Positions 44,740 through 55,267 of a stretch of 64,000 bases of DNA are shown piece by piece. A program made the translations under genes and the position numbers. The notes under the pieces are model-generated. The model did not search any database and was not told the origin of the DNA. It saw nothing but the letters and a program-made list of their open reading frames with translations. Every line of letters starts with the position of its first letter. The stretch's first letter is position 1. The DNA comes from Melampsora larici-populina 98AG31 (lineage: Eukaryota; Basidiomycota; Pucciniomycetes; Pucciniales; Melampsoraceae), in the NCBI RefSeq assembly GCF_000204055.1, contig NW_006768780.1:1012233-1076232 (forward strand), written 5' to 3'.

Positions 44740-45080
44740 TGGATCGATGTTCAATCCCATCAGGGTTTGGTTGGCTCCTCTCTACGGATTGGGTTCATAG
44801 CCTTCCGAGACATCAAGATCAACAGTCTCCGGACTATAAAAAACTACCACCCGTTATGTACTGAATTATGTTCAATCCACTGAGGGTTCGATAACCTCCA
44901 GGTAATGCCCTGGGCACATAGGTTATTGAGACATATATTCAAAAGTCGCAGTGGACTCTAAAACACAAGTAGTACATAAGGTTTTGTGTTCAATCCCATT
45001 AAGGGTTTGGCAACCTCCAAGTTCCGCCTTGGGAAAAAGGCGTTTGAGACACATCTCAAAGGGTCCTGCTTTTCTAGCTC
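44740..45080 (+). repeat. Three diverged ~120-bp tandem units in LINE 3' region
   Basis: GTTCAATCCcat words start at 44749, 44870 and 44988, each followed by AGGGTTtgg and aacctcc-like words and a GAGACAT element at the unit's end. GTTCAATCC resembles a Pol III B box, but no A box is obvious. Confidence 0.6.
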
Positions 45081-46480
45081 TAAACAACCACTTGGACAGT
45101 ATTCCTACAAGGATACACAAGAAGTTTCTTGAGACTAATGACCCAAATATCACTCTGGAAGTTTGATAGGGGACCATTGCTTTCCTGCGGGTGGGCTAAA
45201 TGCCTAAAGATGGTTTTTTTTTTAAAAAACAAGAGCAACAAAATCCTTTTTCTAATCTCGAGAACGCAAAGTATGAAATTTCTCTCTCATTGTCACCAAG
45301 TTTCCTGTTATTGACTAGATGGCTGCTCTTCTAAGGTGTACTAGTTACCTAAAATTACATGTGTTGATAGTGTTGTATGCAATAAAGCCAAAAGCACTTT
45401 TTTTAAAAAAAAAAAAGGTAAATCATCCCAATCTCTGTAGACTGTACATTTGTGAAGGTCTGAAAAGATGATAGAATGTGATAAGTTGGTCTGTAACTAT
45501 ACATGTCAGGTTACTGACGGGTTGGTCTTTCTTGTTCCTTTTGTAGTGGTTACAGCTATGATGTCATTGGTTGTTTTCCTCCATCAAACCAACTTATTCG
45601 ATTATTCCCATTGCGTTCACTTCCGTTTCTCTTGATCTGATATCCTATCATCGTATTAGATCTTTAGTTAGTTTTTATCAACCCACCCACCCTTTAGTTC
45701 CCAGTCATGTTATGTATTCGGTTGGAGATTCTTTTTTATGTGTTTTTCCTTTATTATGTTGTGTTCTGTTGAAGAACTTGTTTTGTTAAAGACCATATTC
45801 TCTTTTGTGTTATTTGATCTTTGTGAAGTATGTTTGATATGTTTGTCTCTGTAGTGGTGTTAGTTATTGTTCATTTTTTATATCTTTTTATCTTGTAGCG
45901 CTGTTTTTCCGCTACCTCCCCGTAGGGACATTTTTTTTATTATTAGTCAAGTAATTCAGAACCCTAGGGCACTCAGCCTAGGAATACGCCCAAACCACGT
46001 GCTGCTTAGAATTTCTATTCTAAATGTTTAGTAAGTTAACTGAGTCAAATTTCACAAAAGTAAAGGCTTTTTCAAGAGTTTTTCAATTTTCCAAGATTTT
46101 TGAATGTCTTGATGTACTATAAAAGTGTTCAATCTAGAATTTGTAACTCCTGCTTCATGTGATTCATACTTCATACAACTTCATCAAAAGAAGTTTGATC
46201 CTTGGGTAAATGTCCTTGAAGGAGGACTGAGATGAGGAGATCTGATATGCATATAAGCCAGTCACATATTGGATCTTAAGATCTATATGTATGTATGGAA
46301 AACAGATATGTTTTGTGGGAATCTAATCTAAAGGGGTTTATGAAAAACCACATGTCATCAGATTAATTTCACAGTTACAAATGTTGATATGGATCCTGAC
46401 AGGCATCAATAAAGAGTGGCCAAGTCAATACCAAAACCGCTGTGCAACACAACAACATACAACCAAATCCCATTGTGTTG
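45080..46480. other. No gene recognised
   Basis: Contains a T7A12-type homopolymer near 45400 and pyrimidine-rich stretches around 45570-45900. No coding feature supported. Confidence 0.4.
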
Positions 46481-46489
46481 CGCTTTTGG

Positions 46490-46660
46490 TGCAATATTAC
46501 ACTGCAAAATGTACCGCAACAGTACATGAAATTTTTTCTCTTGATGTTGTGGTGCGGATGAGGCGCAATATTTTTGCAATATTGACGCAATATTGCGCAG
46601 AGAGCAATATTGCGAAATTGAGGTCAATTTTGCAATATAGAGCTCAATATTGTGCTAAAG
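46490..46660. repeat. Cluster of CAATATTG palindromic words
   Basis: About seven copies of GCAATATTg/CAATATT words in 170 bp, several followed by GCG. The cluster may be the interior of a miniature element whose ends I could not define. Confidence 0.5.
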
Positions 46661-46876
46661 ACTTTCTCGTGGATACTACTTGTATTGAAATTTGCTGAAA
46701 TAACATAAGGGGAAATCCAAAATAAAGAAACTAACAAAGTAAAAACATGTTGTAGGTTATTCCAAAAAATGAAATAAAGGACTACAAAAGATATTATTTT
46801 CTTTTCTTTTTGGCTACACCAGGGGGTACTTTTCTGTCAAAATCCAAGGACCAATGAGGTCGTGCCTCAATCTGGC

Positions 46877-46973
46877 CAAATTCTGGCCAAAAGTTCAGCT
46901 TTTGGCCAGATTTTGGATGGTTGGGCAAATTCGTAATAAACTGGCCAAAAGCTGAACTTTTGGCCAGAATTTG
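46877..46973. repeat. Perfect 33-bp inverted repeat of TGGCCAAAAG palindromes
   Basis: 46877-46909 and 46941-46973 are exact reverse complements, separated by 31 bp. Each arm is itself a hairpin: CTGGCCAAAAG, TTCAG, CTTTTGGCCAG. Related TGGCCA words continue to 47110. Probably the core of a foldback element. Confidence 0.8.
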
Positions 46974-47559
46974 ACTGGTCGCGCGGCTGGTCAATCGGGC
47001 AAGAGATCAATCAGCCTTTTGCAAGCAAAAGCTGATCAAAGGCTGGTCTTTTGGCAATCCTCTCAAACGTTTGAGCAGATCGCCAAAAGATGGTCATCGA
47101 GTTCAGTGGCCAGACTTGATGGCCATTCAATCTTCCAACATTGATTGATGGCAGAAGTGAAAGTTGTATGAGCCTGAGAGTAGGCTCATTAAAACCGCGA
47201 TAAAAGCAGTGACGAGGAACTTGACTTTTTTTGAAAAGTTCAAAGCAAAGAAGAGACATGCTGATTGCCTTATAAGTAAAAAAAATGTTGAGAAGGATGT
47301 TTGAAGGAATTTTGCGACGAGTTCGACTGTAAAACAAAGGAACTGTCTGAACGACAGGAAAGTTTGACAAGGAAAAATCCAGACAGTTTTGTTCAACTTG
47401 CATGCTTGATCGGATTTGCGATGATACAACCTAGACTTCTTCAAAGTCCGTATTGAAACAATTGAAGACTTCTGTCATATTCTAAAAATCACGCTTTTGC
47501 TTTGTCATGTCCGCACCAGGAGAGCGACCAATCGTGGCTGAATGTGAGTTGTATTATCC

Positions 47560-50500
47560 TGTTTCTTTTTCAGTGAGGCAAGCTCAAACGCTGAGTTTGT
47601 GCTCTCAGTTTTTCGCTCACTATCTGACAGGCAATCCGATCCGCTGTACGAATGTACTCTCTGTGGACGGACACCCTTCAAGGATTATGTCAAACATTCT
47701 GCTAGTAAATCTCACCAAGCCAGGGTGGCTAAGCTGACAGTGGACCAAACATAGATGACCGCACCAAATCCTGCTCTGGCTTCTGGATCGGGATTGGGAT
47801 TGGGTAGGGTGCTGCCGAGGATGATCAAGGAGATCCACCGGACGATGGACACCTTTTGGTTACTCGCTCAGATCAAACCGCAAATATCTGGGATCAAGAT
47901 GACTCGGGTCTCTTTGAGACGGCTGATGTTCAGATTGATGTTGAGGAGTTTGTCAAAGCAAGGCCAGACTTGATCTGGGATGCTATCTATAAACTCGGAC
48001 TCGGGGAATATGATGAAGAAAACAACAATGTAGCTCCTGATGAGCCCGGACTGCAGGAACAAACGGAGGAAATAGTATATGATGATGATGATGTAGAGGA
48101 AGCTGATTCTGAGTCTTATGGGTGGTATCCATTTAAAAAGAAGGAGGTACGGTGAAATCCCTGATCTACTTCTCCTTCCCTCAACACCTCATCTCTTTCT
48201 CTTTTGTTTTAAACTTCAAATGCTGAATCCCCTTGCTGTTTTTATTTAAGCAATTGGTTGCGATGTTGATCATTGGTTCAACTCGTAGTGTGATTTCTCG
48301 AACCCAATATGAGAAGATTAGAGAAATCTTGACTATTTGTGATGTTTATCTTCCTACCTGGAAAACGATGCAAAATCTGTGAAGGATCCTTAAAGAAAAC
48401 ATGAGCTTAACTGTTACTCATACCAAAAGTGTGCTAGGCAATCCGTGTTTCATGTTACCGATTAAAGAAGGAATCACTCTGGTAAATGTAATCCAATCCT
48501 TTATAAAAAAACAACACTGATGTTTTCATTGTGTTAGAACTTGGCAAATCCATATATCAAGACAGAGGAGGAGTCAATGGTGACGTGAGAAGAAGGAGGA
48601 CTTGGTTTATTTGTGATTCTCATTGTTCAGTTCTTTTGTGTGAATGCGTGATGCCTGTTTTTCTCTTATATACCTGATCAATCTGTACCTTCAGAATCTT
48701 TTTCCTCCTGTCGAAGAAAAAGATTCTAAGGTAAGGTCTTTTGTGAAATTCTCTTATTAGCCTTATACTAAATGTCTCCAGTGTATTCAAAGTTTTTGTT
48801 CCTGTTTTCTTTTGCACAGACAGTGATAAAACTCTCTCAAAGTGTCTCCGAGCAAACTTTTGCAACAATGAAGTTACTCAAGGTCTTGATCTCTTTATTT
48901 ACTCCGAACCCAAATTCTCTTCTGGAGATCTGATCACCATCAATGTAATTGATTTCTGGCGCCCAATTGCAACGATAGAGCTACTGGATGGAAGAAAACT
49001 TAAAGATCTATGTGGACCGTCCATGTATCGTGTGTCTTCATACACTTTTACTTGGATTAGATGCATGATAGTTGGATTTTTTGCACTCCATCTAGAATTG
49101 AATCCAAATGAATTGCTTCCGAATCCGATCCCCATTGAAAAACCATGGAGAAAGAAGGCTAATGGAAGATTGATCCGACACATTCCAATCACGTTATACT
49201 CGGACGATACGTCAGGAAACCAATCAAAAAAGTACAATTGTCATATGTCTTTCTATTACACTCTGAGTGGTTTACCTACAAAATTATCAAATCAAGATTA
49301 TAATGTTAATTATATTACAACCTCCAATGTTGCAAGTGCACTTGAACTTGGAGAACCAATAGTAGATGAGCTTACGTGAGTCCTGTGATTTTCTATTTGA
49401 CATCACATAGATTTTTAATTTTGATTTATCTGAACTCCATCTTTGTAGTGATCTGGCAACCAATGGATTTTCAGCGTATGATTGTGAAGTTGATCAAGAG
49501 GTTCTAGTGATGGTTGTAGTCCTATGCTATATTGGAGATTCTCCGATGCATGCGGAGATATGTAATTGTATCAATCCAGGAATTACTCTTACCCCATGTC
49601 AAATATGTAATCTTTGGGTGGATAGCAAAGAAGAGAAAACAACAATAACTCATGTTCAAGAATTTGTAGGTCTTGATGAACATTTTAAACATGTATGTAA
49701 ATATCTTTATTGATGTTGATTTAACAAAAATTATAAAAACTTGGATGACCTCCTTTGTCAAACTTGTAGAACCCTCTTGAATTTTGTGACTGGAACCAGA
49801 CACAAGCCTTAACTAAAGAGATTTGGAACATAGGTAGCAGTTTACGTACAAAAGACCAAATCACAAAAGCGCGACGTCTACATGGTCTTTGTGATACAGT
49901 TAATGAAAAGTTGATGAATATGGTTTTACAAGTTTTTGGAACTAAAAATCCAGGCAAAGCACATATGTTGTGGCAAGATCTTGATTCTAAACTCGGGGAA
50001 TGTGTTTATAATCCCTTCCTTCGGTTACCAGGTAAGTAGATAATTTTTTTTGATTGTGGTGAATTCTACATCTCACATTTTTGATTGTAGGTTTTGATGG
50101 ACACCATGATACACCGGTTGAGGCTCTTCACGTCTATCTTTTAGGAGTAACAAAGTATCCCTGGCAAGAGTTGATGACTGAGCTCTCGCCGCTCAAGGAG
50201 GGTACTACTCGCCACTCGACTATCACTGCTTGATGGGGATCTTTCAATACTAAAGGACTGAAGATCCCGCCAATCATACCAAACACATTCATCCAGTATT
50301 ATAAGAGTCTTGTCGGAAAGGAGTATCATGCAAGCTATCCCATTTGTTCTATTCAAAGAAATTAGTAAAGACAAAAGACATTTTTGGAGTGCACTTGTTT
50401 TTTTAGCATCATTGATATTTCAGACCGAGATCTCAAATATGGATTCTTATGTCATTGAACTTCAAAAATCAGTTCAAAACTTTTCCTTGTCTGTCTAGTT

Positions 50501-51660
50501 GGGTCCAATGCGCGCTGGACAAATAAACCAAAATTTCATATGCTCACTCATCTACCGTATTCAATTGAATGGTATGGACCTTCTCCTCTCTTTTTGACCA
50601 AACTTTTTGAAAGCTTTAATTCACTCAAACCATCTAGCACCTGGACGTGATATTGGAAATTGTTTCAACAGCTATAAATTGATTGTTCACATTCTTTTGG
50701 GTGGGACATGGTATGATCGGAAGCTTTGTCAACGGGTCTCGGCTGGAAGTGAAGTTCTGAAATTGTTTTCAACTAACAAAAACCTTCAACGTTCTCTTGG
50801 TGTGAATACTGCTTGGAACGTGAAACAAGGCTTGCGTGTGAAAGGTACTTGGTTTCCTTTGAAATACAATAGAGCTAGATAGAAATCATCACATCATTAA
50901 TTCAACTTTCAATCAGTCACTCAAAACCGAAATCCGGAAACTGCACCCAATGATCTACCAGATTTCTTCTCTATTAATCGTCCCAATGAAAACTGGGAGC
51001 GTGTGACTCATCTAATCTTACCTAATGATCAAAAGGTTGAGGATCATACATTTCTATGGGTCCGTGAAATTTCCCTATGATGTCAAACACTGTGCTAACT
51101 CCTTTTAAAACATTCTTCAGGTCAAATCAGCCAATCAAGTATCTGATGAACTGATTGTGCGTGTCAAGAGTATGTGGAAGCCTGCCGGCAAGGAAGCAGC
51201 GGCGTGTATAATTGAGGTGAAGACATGCACTCAAGGAGGCATTCATCCATTTTACTCAATGTGTGAGATTACAAAGACGGATGATTCAGTGTTCCTCAAG
51301 CCAAATGTATGTCATTTTTCCTGAACTGAACTTCTCACATAAATTATCTCTTATATTGTTTCACCGAGAAGGCCCTCAAAATAGTTTTGAATGTTCAACA
51401 TAACTGCCACAATGGCAAGTGCATACCTGGTTCCACAAAATTTAAACAAGTTGAACGTCAAGATACCACCATTCCACTACATCACATTGTTCATACTCAG
51501 AATCAGACATACATCCTGAACTCAGCTGTAAGACCTATGGTCATTACACATACACATAGTCAATACTTCCAATTATTAAAACTTAGATTCAATACCTTAA
51601 GACAATTATATAGTTCTTTCAAATCTCGTTATTGATACTGGTTCCTTAGAGATATTGGGA
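47560..51660 (+). pseudogene. Basidiomycete DNA-transposase relic, copy 2
   Basis: Same family and order as 15850-17880. CTLCGRTPFKDY ending KHSASKSH (zinc finger), an acidic linker, YGWYPFKKKE, QLVAMLIIGSTRSVISR, SDKTLSKCLRANF, IPIEKPWRKKANGRLIRHIP, SDDTSGNQSKKYNCHMSFYY, SNVASALELGEPIVDEL, LCYIGDSPMHAEICN with CQIC, NPFLRLPG joined to FDGHHDTPVEALHVYLLGV, and a C-terminal part to about 51660. It extends much further than copy 1, so it shows the missing half. Stops occur near 48378, 50232 and 50365, and an LTR fragment interrupts it at 48567-48777. It is dead. The superfamily is uncertain. Confidence 0.65.
48567..48777 (+). repeat. 211-bp copy of part of the solo LTR, opposite orientation
   Basis: Matches the reverse complement of 43773-43986 at roughly 95% or better by eye, from GAGGAGGAGTC to AAATGTCT. 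Neither border is an LTR terminus. It interrupts the transposase relic. Confidence 0.75.
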
Positions 51661-51790
51661 CTGATCTCCCACCCCTCATCCTTCGGAACCAGGTAACGTC
51701 ATATTATCTTTTATTACTTTCATCTATATAGGTTGTACGGATAGAGATATCGGGACTGATCTCCCACCCCTCATCCTTCGGAACCAGCTG
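51651..51790 (+). repeat. Short direct duplication (97-bp offset)
   Basis: A segment of about 42 bp ending CATCCTTCGGAACCAG occurs at 51651-51692 and again at 51747-51788, with GATATTGGG versus GATATCGGG as the main difference. Confidence 0.65.
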
Positions 51791-52264
51791 TGTTCACGTT
51801 AGGAATTGTTGAAATTACAGATCAGGTCTCTTGGGTTCTAGAAAACCCTGCTGTGTCCCACAGCGTCCCGTCTCGTGTCTAGTGAAGGTTTCAAACCTTA
51901 CATCAGCATCTTTTTACTCTGCAGAAATTCATCAGGAATTGGCTAACATCAATCAAGTAGAAGTCAAACCAGAAGGCTGAGTCAAGCCATTGATGTTGGA
52001 CTGAAAAAATGGAAAGACAAAAAGGCCAAAAAAACAAAAAACTGATAGTTTATGTGTGATACACTTGTATTGCTCAATTTGAGCGTTTTTTAGGTGCAAG
52101 AATAATTTATCTCTTCTTTACTTTGCTCAATAAATCATTTCAAAATATGGTGTTCAAGAGTCTTTTGACTTATCACAAGTTTATAATTGCCATAATGATT
52201 GAGGTTGGAGTCAAATAGCAGACACTCGACCTTTCACCTGTTAAAAAATCACAAGTGTAACAGG

Positions 52265-53080
52265 CACTACAAGAAAGATAATATTTTCTGGGCAGAAAAT
52301 TAAATTATTGATACACAAAAATATTGAGAGGCCAGGAGGAGAGCAAAAAATGGATAAAAATATGTGTCTTGTTCCCTGCGTTGAGAACTTCACTCTGCAT
52401 ATTTTTCCGTATTTTTACAGTCCATATTGATAAGTGTACTAACAATAAACCTTCACAGTCATCCAATTACAACCTGTAACAAGCACTGAAATTTGGCTCA
52501 TTAGTGTTTAGAGAAACTTTTGATTTCTGGAAATACTCATAACTGTTTCAATTCCGGTGCAAAACGCTCGATTTTGGGTGCATTGGTAAGCTGGAATTGT
52601 CCTCCAAATAGTTCATAATAGGACTACACAGCATGCTGGTCTGCTAAAGAAGATATCATCTTTTTTATAAATTTGTACATACAGATCCATAGAATGATTG
52701 TCATACTAGCTACATAGTTCTTAATCTTATGAAAGTTCGAGAGGAAGAGTTCAGCTTTCTAATGCACTTAAAATTGAGTGTTTTGAGGCAGATTTGACAA
52801 AGTTATAAGTGTTTTCAGAAATCAAAAGTTTCTCTAAACACTAATGAGCCAAATGTCAGTGCTTGTTACAGGTTGTAATTGGATGATTATGAAGGTTTAT
52901 TGTTAGTACACTTATCAATACGGACTGTAAAAATATGGAAAAATATGGAGAGTGAAGCTCTCACCACAGGGAACAAGACGCATGTTTTTATTTATTTTTT
53001 GCCCTTCTCCTGGCCTCTCAATATTTTTGTGTATCAATAATTTAATTTTCTGCCCAGAAAATATTATATTTAGTGTAGTG
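52265..53080. mobile_element. 816-bp CACTA element with very long inverted repeats
   Basis: Ends CACTACAAGAAAGATAATAT and CACTACACTAAATATAATAT (reverse complement), flanked by AGG (52262-52264 and 53081-53083). The arms stay similar for about 290 bp each, leaving a short centre of about 240 bp. Non-coding. CACTA terminus and 3-bp duplication define the class. Confidence 0.8.
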
Positions 53081-53318
53081 AGGTGGAAGGTCAACACATC
53101 ATCTTCAAAAGACTTTATAATTCAATAATTTTCCTCGAGCTTCCTTCATCTCCATCACCTTCACTCTTGACCATTGATTTTGGCACTCTGTCTTTCAACC
53201 ACACTTCACCTTGAACCTCAAGTTCAATTCATCATATCTCACCCTTCAAGCTCAAATCTCTATATAACAACCTTAAAACCACCTTCAAATCTCTTGACCA
53301 TCAAACTCTCTTTTTCTC

Positions 53319-55267
53319 ATGTCACATGGTGGTTCTGCCCCATATGATTATGGGCCTCACAGAAATGGTCCTCCACCAGGTCCTGCTTTTGGTATAACTT
53401 TGACACTGTTCTTTTTACTTTTTCTTTAACATCTCACTGACAAATCTCTTTGAAAGGTCCACCCTTGAACTCCAATGAGCACAACTCAAACCAGTATGGC
53501 CCAAATTCTTTTTCACTCAGGAAGGTCAATTCAATCCTTACTTGGGACCCAGCAACCCAGGGGGTCATAGGAACCCGACCAATTTACCACATCAATTTCC
53601 CAATCCCCATCGTAATTTTGTCTCTGTTTTTCACTTTGACAATCTTATTCCTGACTTAAATCCTTTTGTAGGTTGTGTACAATCATCAGACCAGCAGAAT
53701 CACTGATCATTGTCTCCCTTGGATGAACAAATGTCTCAGAGCCTTCAAACAAATCCTCACTATCGCACCAACACCAATCAAAACTTATCCATGTCTAACC
53801 CAACTCAATCAATACCTCTTCCAGTTTTTGACACTCTCAACACTCAAGCTCAACTGACCAATGAAAACCAAGAGTGTGCACAAATTGTTAGTAATGTAAG
53901 ATGTCTTTGTCTCATGGGATGTGTTGATATCAATTGGAAATCAATAACAAATATGCTTTATCAGTGAATGGAGAATGATTCTTCCTTGATTGGCCTGGTT
54001 GTATACACAGCCCAGTGCCATCAAGAGATTGTTCAGAAAATCAAAGAACTCTCAGCTTCCACTCCTTCTCCGACTCATGATACACCAAGCACCAACACCT
54101 CAGATGTTCTTGTTCCGCGGTGGAAACCCAGGGAGGAGCTCAAGGTCAACTCGCTTTTTGTTCTTCTTCCTACAGTGTTATTGAACTAACTTGGTTGCTA
54201 TAGAAATTTTGTACGGATGCGCTCCTAGAGTCTATTGGTAATCCTGACCTTCAAGCATACACCAATACCAAAGGTGTAATAACCCTGGCAGGCCAGAAAA
54301 AGACACTTAGTCAGTCATTAGAGATGGTTGTTACTGTAAGGCTTTGAATGACTATCTTTTAATCTTACCTTTAATTGACTCCCCTACTTTTCTGATCCTA
54401 TAAGCTTTGAATGCAAAATCAAGATCCTGCTTGGAAGGCCAGAAACTTTCCGACTGGATCTGAAGCTCGGTTTCCCAAGGAAGTTGTCAATCACATCAAG
54501 CAAAAAGCCAAAAGCACTCGAGAGCACTTACATGCTATTGTACACATCTTTCCCTCTGACCACAAGCTCTCGCTGACATATCTATCTGTTCCTCTAGCTC
54601 CGCCACAATGCTAGCTCCAAACACGACTCTACAGACAACCCACTTCCAACTTTACAAGACCTCTTCGTCTCAGTCAGTCCACCTCTGTTTCTAACACCTC
54701 TTCTATTAAAGCTAATATGCTGACATGTAGTCTATCATACTTTACATAGATGTCCGACTTTCCTGGTCTTGGCAGACAAACTACTACTGATAAAGAAGTC
54801 ATAAAAGAAGGCACAAACAACCTCAGTAAAAAATCACGCTACACATATCTGGTGGGTAACCTTCCATTCTACCTCTATAGATTTTGTCTTGTTCTTCCCT
54901 GATGAACATCTCCCTTTGCAGAGAATGGAAGCTGTCTTTCTTGAGGTTACTACCCAAGGAAACGGGTCTGCCATCTGGAAAACTGTTGACCAGCGCTTAG
55001 GTAACCTGCAATTGAACGGGGCCCGATTCACCAAAGCGTGAGTTGTTTGCTTACTGTTTTGTTCCACAGTTACTGATCTCTTCTCACAGCTTCTACAAGC
55101 TCATTCTTGATGAAGACAAACGTCTCTTCAATGGCCAAACCACCCTTGCAGATCTCCAAGCACTCACAGACTACAGACTACCAAATAACGAACGTGTCAA
55201 CGCAGTGATGTCCGCCTTACCAATACTCACCTCTTCAAATCAACAAACTAACACTACAGAAGCTTGA
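53319..55267 (+). pseudogene. Decayed multi-exon gene, family not recognised
   Basis: Exon 1 (53319-53391, MSHGGSAPYDYGPHRNG) and exon 2 (53457-53524) splice cleanly. Later coding-like stretches include SPLDEQMSQSLQTNPHYR (about 53707), a segment ending ECAQIVSN, GLVVYTAQCHQEIVQKIKEL (about 53985), DALLESIGNPDLQAY, RMEAVFLEVTTQGNGSAIWK (about 54925) and FYKLILDEDKRLFNGQTTL (about 55091), ending TNTTEA at 55267. Between exons 2 and 3 the frame needs a shift, and a TGA lies near 53707, so one or more disruptions are present. It could be a repetitive rust gene carried by a transposon. I cannot name a function. Confidence 0.45.

Larger units (their letters stand above)
43030..45950 (+). mobile_element. 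3' half of a non-LTR retrotransposon (LINE), 5'-truncated
   Basis: The RNase H end of the reverse transcriptase protein starts abruptly at about 43030, followed by a C-terminal Cys-rich region (44314-44709), a repeat-bearing 3' region (44740-45080), and a possible 3' end near 45950 where CGCTACCTCCCCGTAGGGAC precedes a T/A-rich tail. 5' truncation is normal for LINE insertions. A solo LTR interrupts it at 43358-44200. Confidence 0.6.

Noticed and set aside
46375..47444. Several overlapping frames of 66-130 codons on both strands
   Set aside because: They arise from repetitive CAATATTG and TGGCCA sequence and have no protein-like conservation.
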